Source of the DNA: DATCSE01 sp036568605
GTDB lineage: Bacteria > Pseudomonadota > Gammaproteobacteria > Burkholderiales > Burkholderiaceae_C
Reading direction: 5' to 3'
DNA length: 14,350 nucleotides
Assembly (NCBI GenBank): GCA_036568605.1
Contig: DATCSE010000216.1
Coordinates: 1 to 14,350 of the forward strand
A program made the translations under genes and the position numbers. Of this stretch, positions 6,473 to 13,161 are shown piece by piece. The notes beneath the pieces were generated by a model that saw nothing but the letters and a program-made list of their open reading frames with translations, searched no databases and was not told where the DNA came from. Numbering within the stretch: the first letter of the stretch is position 1; every line of letters begins with the position of its first letter.

Positions 6473-7570
6473 TCATTTCGGTCGCGGATTGCGCAGCGGC
6501 TCGTGCGGCGCAGGCAACCGGCCGGCGCGCAACTCGCGCACCGCCGCGGCGACGCTGCGTGCGACATTGCGCACTTCGGCCTGGACCGCGTGGTCGCGGT
6601 CCAGCGCGTCGTGGCTGTTGAAATACGGTTCGTAGTAGCCGATGTAGCGGTCCAGCCGGGCGTCCGGTCCCGCCGCGATCAGGCCCATCCAGTCCAGCCA
6701 GTCGCTCAGGTTGCGCCGCTGCGACTCCACGCCGGCCACATCGCCGTGCACGACCAGGCCGTAGACCCGGCCTGCGAGGTGCTTCGGGTACGGCCAGCCG
6801 TCGCGCTCCAGCTGCTTGGCCTCGGCGACTTTCTTGCCGTGCGTCGTCGTCGGATCGGGGTTGCCACCGTCGGCGCAGACCAGCCGGTCCATCATCAGCT
6901 TCAGCGCGCTGGGCGATTGGTACCAGTAGGTCGGCGTGACCAGCAGCACGCCGTGCGCGCTGACCCAGCGTTCGTAGATCTCGGCCATCCAGTCATCGAC
7001 CTGGCCCAGCGCATGGTTCGGGTAGCAGCTGCACGGCCAGTGGCACAGCGGCATCGCGGTCGCGACGCAACCCTTGCACGGGTGGATCGTGCGGCCGTAT
7101 TCGGAGGTGACGAGGCTGAGGTCCAGCATGTCGGTCGTGATGCCGTCCGCCTGCAGCGTCTCGCGCGCGATCTCGGCCAGGCGCCAGCTCTTGGACATCT
7201 CACCGGGGCAGCTGCCGTCATTGCGGTCGCTGCCGCAGACGACCAACGTGCGCGACGGCTCGGCGGCGTCGTGCCACCGCGCCTGCGCGCCGCGCAGCCG
7301 TGCCCGCGTCTCCAGCCATTGAATCGACAGGTCGTAGCTCGGGTCGGCGAACTCCGCGCCGGCCTTCATCGTGACCGGCGCCTTGCGGCTTTGCTGGTGC
7401 GCGTCCCAGGCAATCTCCTCGAGCCGTGCGATGGCCTCGCGTTCGGCGGCGAAGGCAGGGTCGTAGAAGCGCGCGCGAAAGCGCTCGCCGAACTGCTCGC
7501 GGGTCAGCGGCGCGCGGATCTGGCCGGTGCGGATGTCGGTTGGCGTCGCCGGCTTCGTTGTCGTAGGCAT
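6473..7570 (-). CDS. Flavodoxin-fold NAD(P)H-dependent oxidoreductase with cysteine cluster
   Basis: The 365-residue protein carries an FMN-reductase/flavodoxin-fold domain from about residue 107 to 315. TLVVCGSDRNDGSCPG forms the likely FMN phosphate loop, and TPTYWYQSPSALKLMMDRL (212-230) is the flavin-ring motif equivalent to PEYN..P..LK..ID. Between them lies a cysteine cluster at residues 165, 168, 176, 180 and 182 (C-x2-C-x7-C-x3-C-x-C). Iron-sulfur flavoproteins of this superfamily have a compact cysteine motif in the same place, so a metal or Fe-S site is possible, though spacing differs. About 100 extra N-terminal residues are helical and charged. GGAGGA precedes ATG 7570. It starts 15 nt after the AI-2E-family gene, so the two are likely co-transcribed. 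Confidence 0.85.
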   Translation of the reverse strand: MPTTTKPATPTDIRTGQIRAPLTREQFGERFRARFYDPAFAAEREAIARLEEIAWDAHQQSRKAPVTMKAGAEFADPSYDLSIQWLETRARLRGAQARWHDAAEPSRTLVVCGSDRNDGSCPGEMSKSWRLAEIARETLQADGITTDMLDLSLVTSEYGRTIHPCKGCVATAMPLCHWPCSCYPNHALGQVDDWMAEIYERWVSAHGVLLVTPTYWYQSPSALKLMMDRLVCADGGNPDPTTTHGKKVAEAKQLERDGWPYPKHLAGRVYGLVVHGDVAGVESQRRNLSDWLDWMGLIAAGPDARLDRYIGYYEPYFNSHDALDRDHAVQAEVRNVARSVAAAVRELRAGRLPAPHEPLRNPRPK

Positions 7571-7585
7571 CGCGATCCTCCGGCG

Positions 7586-8971
7586 TCAACGAGGAGGCGG
7601 CGTGGGGCGGGTGCGGCGCGTGCTCGAACGCAGCAGCGAGCGCAGCGTCGGCGTCTGCGCGACGTGGTCGCCTTCGAGGAAGATGCGCAGCAGCCGCAGC
7701 CGCCGGTTGTACTGGCAGAAGCTGCGCAGGCCCACGAGGATGGGCACGGCGACCAGCGCACCGGTGATCCCCCAGACCCAGCCCCAGAACAGCACCGAGA
7801 CGAAGATCGCGAGCGGGCTGAGCACCAGCCGCTGGCCCATGAACCACGGGCTGACGAAATTGCTTTCGATCGCGTGGATCAGCAGGAACACCGCAGGCGG
7901 CCCCAGCACGGCAACACCCGGCTCGAAGCTGACCAGCGCCGCGAGCAGCAGCAGCGCCGCGATCACCACCGGGCCGATGTACGGGATGAAGTTCAGCACC
8001 GCCGCGACCACGCCCCACAGCAGCGGGTTGGGCAGCCCCAGCGCCATCATGCAGACCATGACGATGATGCCGACGACGGTGTAGATCAATCCCAGCGTGC
8101 CGACGTAGCGGCCGATGTCGCGCTCGGCGCGGCGCAAATGCAGCAGCAGCATCGCGCGGGTGCGCCGCCGCGGGAACGCCTCGATCACGCGCGAGACCAC
8201 CCAGTGCTCGGATGCGAGCAGGAAGTACAGCAGGATCATCGTCGCCGCGATCGAGACGCTGACGGAGACCGCGCGCTGCAACAGCGTGCCGGTCAGCGCG
8301 ACGCCTTCGCTCGCGAGGCGCTCCTTCAGCGGATCGGGCGCGGCACGCTGCCGCGCCGCTTCAGCGGCACTGGCTGCCGCACTGGCTGCGGCCTCCGCGG
8401 CCGCGCGGCGAGCCGCCGCGGCGCCGCCGGCCGCGGGCGCTCGCACGACGGGCGGCGGCGCGCTGATCGGGAACGCGGCGCGTATGCGGTCGATCCGCTC
8501 CACCAGCTGGGCGACCATCGTCGGCGTGCGTTCCCACCATTCCGAGATCGGCGACGCCAGCGCGCTGGCGAGGATGCCGCCGCTCGCGATCAACACCGCG
8601 ACGACGACGGCCGCGGCAATCGCCTCGTGGATCCCGCGCCGGCGCAGCGCCCGCACCGACGGCGACAGCAGGAACGCGAGCACGATCGCGACGACGAGCG
8701 GCGCGAGCAACGGTTGCGCCTCCTTGACGAAGGCGATCAGCGCGATCCAGAACACGCCTTGCCAGGCCCAGTGCGACCGCCAGGACGCGGCCCGGCCGAT
8801 CGCCGCGGCCGCGGTGACCGTTGGCGGCGTTCGATCAACAGCGTTGCGCTCGCCGCCAGCCTCCGGGCGCTCGGGATCGGGGGGTGACGGGCGATTCACA
8901 AGCCGCATGAGTCGTGCATGGGATAGCCGCACCGTGCAGCACGGTGCCTGCCGGTCCAGGGCAATCGACAT
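7586..8971 (-). CDS. AI-2E/PerM family multispanning membrane protein
   Basis: This integral inner-membrane protein belongs to the AI-2E transporter (PerM/YhhQ-like, PF01594) family, whose members export or permeate small molecules or act as Na+/H+ antiporters. Individual substrates are rarely known. Family features are paired N-terminal spans (residues 72-105 and 117-140), a large extracytoplasmic helical domain, and C-terminal spans with the NFIPYIGPVV segment and FVSPWFMGQRLVLSP. At 461 residues it is longer than the usual about 350. The excess is an N-terminal tail of about 65 residues and an Ala-rich insert at about 178-212 in the periplasmic domain. Start choice is uncertain: ATG 8971 lacks a ribosome site, and ATG 8908 is an in-frame alternative just downstream of a hairpin (8929-8947). 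The structured repeat element ends only 19 nt before ATG 8971. Confidence 0.88.
   Translation of the reverse strand: MSIALDRQAPCCTVRLSHARLMRLVNRPSPPDPERPEAGGERNAVDRTPPTVTAAAAIGRAASWRSHWAWQGVFWIALIAFVKEAQPLLAPLVVAIVLAFLLSPSVRALRRRGIHEAIAAAVVVAVLIASGGILASALASPISEWWERTPTMVAQLVERIDRIRAAFPISAPPPVVRAPAAGGAAAARRAAAEAAASAAASAAEAARQRAAPDPLKERLASEGVALTGTLLQRAVSVSVSIAATMILLYFLLASEHWVVSRVIEAFPRRRTRAMLLLHLRRAERDIGRYVGTLGLIYTVVGIIVMVCMMALGLPNPLLWGVVAAVLNFIPYIGPVVIAALLLLAALVSFEPGVAVLGPPAVFLLIHAIESNFVSPWFMGQRLVLSPLAIFVSVLFWGWVWGITGALVAVPILVGLRSFCQYNRRLRLLRIFLEGDHVAQTPTLRSLLRSSTRRTRPTPPPR
8929..8947. repeat. Short perfect hairpin near the AI-2E gene start
   Basis: GCACCGTG (8929-8936) and CACGGTGC (8940-8947) give an 8-bp stem with a 3-nt loop. 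If translation starts at 8908, the hairpin lies 20 nt upstream in the leader and could be a regulatory site or attenuator. If it starts at 8971, it is inside the coding region. No U-run follows on either strand. Confidence 0.45.
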
Positions 8972-9025
8972 GCCGCGCCGGCGGCGCGTCTAGGGCCTGT
9001 TAACGCTATGGGAGGGTTCGCGTGA

Positions 9026-9116
9026 CTCAGCAAAGGGGCGCCTGCAAGGCGCAAAGCGCAGCCATAGCAGTGGCTATGGCGAACATTTGCAACGCGGCAG
9101 GCGCCCCTTTGCTGAG
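9026..9116. repeat. Arm A hairpin inside the element
   Basis: CTCAGCAAAGGGGCGCCTGC (9026-9045) pairs perfectly with 9097-9116. The stem can be extended outward by GTGA/TCAC pairing with one bulged base. Its tip holds another perfect hairpin, GCCATAGC-AGTG-GCTATGGC (9061-9080). Confidence 0.85.
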
Positions 9117-9128
9117 ATCACCCGCAGG

Positions 9129-9229
9129 GCCGGTGCCTGGCCGGGCGCGGGGCCGCGTTGCACACTCGTTGCGTGCCGCGGGCACGCGGCCTCGCGTGCG
9201 CCTTGCCCTGCGCCCGGCCAGGCACCGGC
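9129..9229. repeat. Arm B hairpin inside the element
   Basis: GCCGGTGCCTGGCCGGGCGC (9129-9148) pairs perfectly with 9210-9229. A nested 8-bp stem GGCCGCGT/ACGCGGCC (9151-9158 with 9184-9191) lies within its loop. The right arm abuts the outer right repeat. Confidence 0.85.
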
Positions 9230-9267
9230 GCGAGCCCTCCCATAGCGTTAACAGGCCCTAGTCTTCG

Positions 9268-10533
9268 CTATTCGGCCGCCAGCGGAACGCCTCGGCAGGC
9301 GCGCCACAACAGCAGGTCGTACGCGATCTTCGCGACGCCACAGGCCACCAGCGGCGTCGCCAGCCAGCCGGCCGCGAGCAGCGCGCCGCTGATCGACGGG
9401 CTCAGCGCCGCGGCCAGGCTGCGCGGGACCGCGGTGAAGCTGGCCGCGGCCGGCCGCTCGGGCGGCGTCACGGCGGCCATCACGTAGGCGGTGCGCGTCG
9501 GCACGTCCATCTGCGACAGCGCACTGCGCAGCAGCAACAGCGCGAGCGCCGCGGCCGGCCATGCGGCCGGCACCAGTGCCGCGGCGATCAGGCAGATGCT
9601 GGACGGGATATGCGTGAACACCATCGTGTTGAGCAGGCCGAACCGCTGCGCGACCCACGGCGCAACCAGTTGCGAGGCCGCGCTCAGCAGCCCGGCGACG
9701 AAGAAGAACGCGCCGATCTGCGGCAGCGACAGCCCGAAGCGCTGCAGCAGCCACAACGACAGCAGCGAGTTGACGACCAGGCCGCCGGCGAACGCGTCGA
9801 TGCTGAACAGCGCGGCAAGCCGGATCACGATGCCGCGCGACGGGCCAAGCGCGGCGGCTTGCGCACCGTCCCTGTCCGCCGGGTCCGCTTGCGCGGCATC
9901 GGATGCCCGGACCGGCGCGCCGCGGTACAGCCACCACACGCACACGCCGACCGCCGCATACAGCAGGAACATTGCACGCAGCGCCTCGACGCGCGGCACG
10001 CCGGCGAGGCGCTGGACCGCATCGGGCACGCCGGCGACCAGCGCACCCAGTGCCGCGCACACCGCGCCCAGCACGCTGTAGCGCGCGAACAGCGCAGTGC
10101 GCGCACCGCCGCTGGCGGCCGAGGCGAGCCGGGCATGCTCCAGCGGCAGGAACACGCTGACATCGCCAGCACCGGGATTCAGCGTGCCGACGAACGCGAC
10201 GAGCAGCAGCGGCCAGAAGCTCGTGAAGCCGGCGAACGCGAGGCCGGTCAGCGCCATCAGCACCGCGGCCGCCTGCAGCAGGCGCTGCGACGCGGCGCGA
10301 TGGCCCCAGAGGCCGACCGCCACCGTCGCGAGCGCCGAACCGAGCAGCGTCGTCGTCGCGATGACGCCGACCTGGAACGCGCTGAGCCCGAGCGCCAGCA
10401 GGTAGGCCGGCAGCAGGACCGCCATGCAGCCATCGACGATCGCCCGCAGCGCGCGGGCCATCAGCAGCGGCAGCGCGTCGCCGCGCGTGCCGCGCGGCAG
10501 CAGCGCTCGAGCGGCGACGGCGGCCCGGGTCAA
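9268..10533 (-). CDS. Major facilitator superfamily transporter
   Basis: A 421-residue, Ala/Leu-rich polytopic protein with two six-helix halves separated by a hydrophilic loop (about residues 205-235). This is the MFS pattern of about 12 spans. The first span pair includes a Arg/Asp-containing TM1 (RALRAIVDGCMAVLLPAYLL) and a short loop (GHRAASQ) in the position of the MFS A-motif. The C-half contains SQMDVPTRTAYVMAAVTPPERPAAA, seen in a common proteobacterial group of uncharacterised transporters. The reading frame opens with TTG 10533, only 5 nt after the stop of the HMA gene; ATG 10458 (residue 26) is an alternative. Neither has a clear ribosome site, so coupling is likely. Co-transcription with a copper-chaperone-like gene under a CueR-type promoter suggests a metal-linked role, but no Met/His copper motif like that of CcoA is visible. 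Confidence 0.85.
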   Translation of the reverse strand: MTRAAVAARALLPRGTRGDALPLLMARALRAIVDGCMAVLLPAYLLALGLSAFQVGVIATTTLLGSALATVAVGLWGHRAASQRLLQAAAVLMALTGLAFAGFTSFWPLLLVAFVGTLNPGAGDVSVFLPLEHARLASAASGGARTALFARYSVLGAVCAALGALVAGVPDAVQRLAGVPRVEALRAMFLLYAAVGVCVWWLYRGAPVRASDAAQADPADRDGAQAAALGPSRGIVIRLAALFSIDAFAGGLVVNSLLSLWLLQRFGLSLPQIGAFFFVAGLLSAASQLVAPWVAQRFGLLNTMVFTHIPSSICLIAAALVPAAWPAAALALLLLRSALSQMDVPTRTAYVMAAVTPPERPAAASFTAVPRSLAAALSPSISGALLAAGWLATPLVACGVAKIAYDLLLWRACRGVPLAAE

Positions 10534-10538
10534 CGGAT

Positions 10539-10748
10539 TCAGGCGGCGGCGACGGGCACCGGTGTGTACCCCGCGTCGCGGATCGCCTCGGCAAGCGTGT
10601 CGGCATTCGCCGAGGCCGGTTCGATCTGGACCCGGTGGGCCGCGAGATCGACCTGCAGCGTCGCGCCCTGGTCGATGCCCTTGACGGCGCGGGTGATGAC
10701 GCCGACGCAGTGGTTGCAGCTCATGTCCTGGATTTCGAAGGCGATCAT
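10539..10748 (-). CDS. copZ: Heavy-metal-associated (HMA) domain protein, CopZ-like copper chaperone
   Basis: The 69-residue cytosolic protein is a single HMA domain with ferredoxin-like fold. The metal-binding loop MSCNHC (residues 9-14, ligands Cys11 and Cys14) follows the first strand MIAFEIQD, and the chain ends with the usual AIRDAGYTPVPV strand. Such proteins bind Cu(I) with two cysteines and hand it to P1B ATPases or to CueR; the His in CNHC is a common variant. ATG 10748 has GGAG 8 nt upstream. The gene is divergent from copA and has its own CueR-type promoter at 10779-10809 with a leader of about 24 nt. It is followed immediately by the MFS gene. The symbol is by role and context; Hg or Zn binding by such domains cannot be excluded from the sequence alone. 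Confidence 0.9.
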   Translation of the reverse strand: MIAFEIQDMSCNHCVGVITRAVKGIDQGATLQVDLAAHRVQIEPASANADTLAEAIRDAGYTPVPVAAA

Positions 10749-10778
10749 CGTGGGCTCCGGTGGAATCGGCGATTCGCC

Positions 10779-10809
10779 AGTATCACGCTTTCCATCGTGG
10801 GAAGGTCAA
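10779..10809 (-). promoter_or_regulatory. CueR/MerR-type promoter-operator for the copZ-MFS unit
   Basis: Read on the minus strand: -35 TTGACC (complement of 10804-10809), a 19-bp spacer, then -10 GATACT (complement of 10779-10784). The long 19-bp spacer and the ACCTTCCC...GGAAAG imperfect dyad within it are hallmarks of MerR-family activation, in which the regulator untwists the DNA. The predicted transcript starts near 10772, leaving about 24 nt before ATG 10748. Confidence 0.82.
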
Positions 10810-10824
10810 GTGCCATGTGCTCGC

Positions 10825-10852
10825 GCCGGGCAATCTCTTGGGAATTGCCGGC
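10825..10852. repeat. Imperfect inverted repeat between the divergent CueR boxes
   Basis: GCCGGGCAAT (10825-10834) and ATTGCCGGC (10844-10852) are inverted repeats with one bulged G. They lie between the two -35 elements and are not transcribed by either promoter, so DNA binding by another factor is more likely than an RNA role. May be chance. Confidence 0.3.
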
Positions 10853-10883
10853 TTGACCTTACCATGATGGGAAGCTGCACGAT
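10853..10883 (+). promoter_or_regulatory. CueR/MerR-type promoter-operator for copA-cueR
   Basis: -35 TTGACC (10853-10858), 19-bp spacer, weak -10 CACGAT (10878-10883). The spacer contains the imperfect dyad ACCTTAC...GGAAGCT typical of CueR operators. The predicted start of transcription is at about 10890, almost on top of ATG 10891. Confidence 0.8.
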
Positions 10884-10890
10884 GCCGTTG

Positions 10891-13161
10891 ATGAACAGTC
10901 CCCTTGCGATCCCCTCCCCGTCGGCCGGCATCCGGCTGCAGGTCGGCGGCATGACCTGCGCCTCGTGCGTCGCGCGGGTCGAGAAAGCGCTCGCGAAGGT
11001 GCCGGGTGTCGCGTCGGCCTCGGTGAACCTGGCCACCGAGGTCGCGACGGTGCAGGCGGCCCCTGGCGTGCCGGTCGCGACGCTGGCCGCGGCCGTCGAG
11101 AAGGCGGGCTACAGCGCAACACCGCTGGCCGCGGATGCGGCGTCGCCGTCGCTGGCCTCGGGCCCGGCGGATGGTGCATGGCCTGAATGGTGGCCGGTCG
11201 CGGCGAGCATCGTGCTGACGCTGCCGCTGCTCGCCCCGATGCTGCTGCAGCTCGCCGGCATCGCCTGGATGTTGCCCGGCTGGGCCCAGCTCGCGCTCGC
11301 CACGCCGGTGCAGTTCTGGCTGGGCGCGCGCTTCTATGTCGCCGGCTGGAAGGCGGTGCGCGCGGGCAGCGGCAACATGGACTTGCTGGTCGCGCTCGGA
11401 ACCTCGGCCGCATACGGACTGTCGGCCTATCTGCTCGCCCGGCACGCCGGGCACGAGGGGATGTCGCCGCACCTGTATTTCGAGGCCTCGGCCGCGGTCA
11501 TCACGCTGGTGCTGCTCGGCAAGTGGCTGGAAGGCCGTGCGAAGCGGCAGACGGCCGATGCGATCCGCGCGCTGAACGCGCTGCGCCCGGCGACCGCGCG
11601 GGTGCGGCGGCGCGGTCACGCAGCGCAGGCGGCGACCGAGGAGATCGAGATCCCGGTCGAGCAGGTCGCGCCGGGCGACCTCGTCGTCGTGCGGCCGGGC
11701 GATCGCATTCCGGTCGACGGCGCGGTCGTCGAAGGCCGCAGCCATGTCGACGAGTCGCTGATCACCGGCGAGAGCCTGCCGGTCGCCAAGGCGACGGGCG
11801 CGGCGGTCACCGGCGGCTCGGTCAATGCCGAAGGCCTGCTGCTCGTCGAGACGCTCGCGGTCGGCGCCGAGACCACGCTCGCGCGCATCATCCGCATGGT
11901 CGAGTCGGCGCAGGCGGCGAAGGCGCCTATCCAGCGCATCGTCGACCGGGTCAGCGCGGTGTTCGTGCCCATCGTGCTGGGCATCGCGGGGGTCACGTTC
12001 ATGGCCTGGCTCGCCTGGGATGGCGATGCCGAACGGGCGCTGATCAATGCGGTCGCGGTATTGGTGATCGCGTGCCCGTGTGCGCTCGGCCTCGCGACGC
12101 CGACGGCGATCATGGCCGGCACCGGCATCGCGGCGCGCCGCGGCATCCTGATCAAGGATGCGCTCGCGCTCGAGCTCGCGCACTCGGTCACGACGGTCGC
12201 GTTCGACAAGACCGGCACGCTGACCGATGGCAAGCCGGCGCTCGTGGCCGTGTTGCCCGCCGATGGCGTCGCGCGCGACGAACTGCTGCGCTGCGCTGCG
12301 GCCCTGCAGAGCACCAGCCAGCACCCGCTCGCGCGGGCCGTGCTGGAAGCGGCGCGCGCCGAGCATCTGGAGGTGCCGCCGGCGCGCGACGCGAAAGCGC
12401 TGCCCGGCCGTGGGCTGGAGGCGACGGTGGCCGGGCAAGCGCTGGTGCTGGGCAGCAGCCGGCTGCTGCATGAGCTCGGCGCCGACGCGACCGGCGCGCT
12501 GGCCGATGCCGCCGCGCAGCACGAGCGGCAAGGCCGCACCCTCGCATGGCTGATCCGGCGCGACGGCGGCCCGCCGCGCGTGCTGGGCCTGCTCGCATTC
12601 GGCGACACGGTCAAGGCCGCGTCGCCGCCCGCCGTCGCAGGGCTGCAGCAGCTGGGCGTGCAGACCGTGATGCTGACCGGCGACAACCGCGGTGCCGCGC
12701 AGGCCGTCGCCGACGCGCTGGGTATCGCCGAGGTGCATGCCGAGGCGCTGCCCGGCGACAAGGCCGCCGCCGTGCAGCGACTGCGCGCGGCCGGCCGCGT
12801 CGTCGCGATGGTCGGCGACGGCATCAACGACGCGCCCAGCCTCGCCGCGGCCGATGTCGGCATCGCGATGGGCGGCGGCGCCGATGTCGCGATGGAGTCC
12901 GCCGGCATCACGCTGATGCGCGGCGACCCGCGGCTGGTCGCCGATGCGATCGACATCTCGCGCCGCACCTACGCGAAGATCAAGCAAGGCCTGTTCTGGG
13001 CATTCGCCTACAACGTGCTGGGCATCCCGCTGGCCGCGCTCGGGATGCTGAGTCCGGTGATCGCCGGCGCGGCGATGGCGTTCAGCAGCGTCAGCGTCGT
13101 GACCAATGCGTTGCTGCTGGGGCGCTGGCGCGGCGCAGCGGACGATGGAACCACTCGATGA
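10891..13161 (+). CDS. copA: Cu(I)-exporting P1B-type ATPase
   Basis: CopA pumps Cu(I) from cytoplasm to periplasm with ATP. From ATG 10891 it has 756 residues. One N-terminal HMA domain carries GMTCASC (ligands Cys23 and Cys26). Then come two extra spans plus the core: actuator TGES (292-295), transmembrane CPC (395-397), phosphorylation site DKTGT (Asp439), the HP motif of the P1B nucleotide domain (His478), GDGINDAP hinge (642-649), and C-terminal membrane residues YN (707-708) and MAFSS (729-733). CPC with YN and MxxSS is the copper-specific P1B-1 signature. The frame stays open far upstream, but that part is antisense to the MFS gene. ATGs at 10864, 10867 and 10882 fall inside the promoter, leaving 10891 as the first usable start. 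cueR overlaps its stop. Confidence 0.97.
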   Translation: MNSPLAIPSPSAGIRLQVGGMTCASCVARVEKALAKVPGVASASVNLATEVATVQAAPGVPVATLAAAVEKAGYSATPLAADAASPSLASGPADGAWPEWWPVAASIVLTLPLLAPMLLQLAGIAWMLPGWAQLALATPVQFWLGARFYVAGWKAVRAGSGNMDLLVALGTSAAYGLSAYLLARHAGHEGMSPHLYFEASAAVITLVLLGKWLEGRAKRQTADAIRALNALRPATARVRRRGHAAQAATEEIEIPVEQVAPGDLVVVRPGDRIPVDGAVVEGRSHVDESLITGESLPVAKATGAAVTGGSVNAEGLLLVETLAVGAETTLARIIRMVESAQAAKAPIQRIVDRVSAVFVPIVLGIAGVTFMAWLAWDGDAERALINAVAVLVIACPCALGLATPTAIMAGTGIAARRGILIKDALALELAHSVTTVAFDKTGTLTDGKPALVAVLPADGVARDELLRCAAALQSTSQHPLARAVLEAARAEHLEVPPARDAKALPGRGLEATVAGQALVLGSSRLLHELGADATGALADAAAQHERQGRTLAWLIRRDGGPPRVLGLLAFGDTVKAASPPAVAGLQQLGVQTVMLTGDNRGAAQAVADALGIAEVHAEALPGDKAAAVQRLRAAGRVVAMVGDGINDAPSLAAADVGIAMGGGADVAMESAGITLMRGDPRLVADAIDISRRTYAKIKQGLFWAFAYNVLGIPLAALGMLSPVIAGAAMAFSSVSVVTNALLLGRWRGAADDGTTR

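Larger units (their letters stand above)
8990..9261. mobile_element. 272-bp non-coding inverted-repeat element (MITE-like, three-way-junction fold)
   Basis: The ends are inverted repeats: 8990-9022 pairs with 9229-9261. The outer 27 bp are perfect (starting CTAGGGCCTGTTAACGCTAT), then one G-T-compatible mismatch and five more matches. Inside are two large hairpins (9026-9116 and 9129-9229), each with a perfect 20-bp stem, so the whole element can fold as a three-way junction with little unpaired sequence. No credible ORF is present; short open frames across it are by-products of high GC. The tips read TA-GGGCC...GGCCC-TA, compatible with a TA target duplication as in Tc1/IS630-type MITEs, but the tip is palindromic so this is not proven. 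It lies between the MFS stop (9268) and the AI-2E start (8971), where it may terminate read-through or affect transcription of the stress operon. Confidence 0.85.

Noticed and set aside
5803..6567. 254-codon minus-strand frame overlapping the small stress protein and the 5762-5936 gap
   Set aside because: Its composition is Arg/Ala-rich with no ribosome site or motif, while the frame starting at 6428 has both a ribosome site and a sensible protein.
6431..8887. 818-codon plus-strand open frame
   Set aside because: It is antisense to the flavodoxin-fold and AI-2E genes, which have clear family motifs; composition is Arg/Gln/His/Asp-rich shadow sequence.
8990..9261. CRISPR array or attachment site reading of the repeats
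   Set aside because: Repeats are inverted, not direct, there is no regular spacer spacing and no integrase or cas gene nearby.
9022..9487. Short plus-strand ORFs across the inverted-repeat element
   Set aside because: They cross the palindromic arms and the MFS 3' end and encode low-complexity sequence; no transposase motif is present.
9268..10533. MFS gene as a CcoA-type copper importer
   Set aside because: The Met/His motifs (MxxxM, HxxxM) reported for CcoA are not visible in the translated sequence.
9610..10890. Long open frame continuous with copA that would add about 427 residues to its N-terminus
   Set aside because: It is antisense to the MFS and HMA genes, is full of Arg/Gln/Ala as expected for a shadow frame of GC-rich coding DNA, and runs through the CueR promoter.
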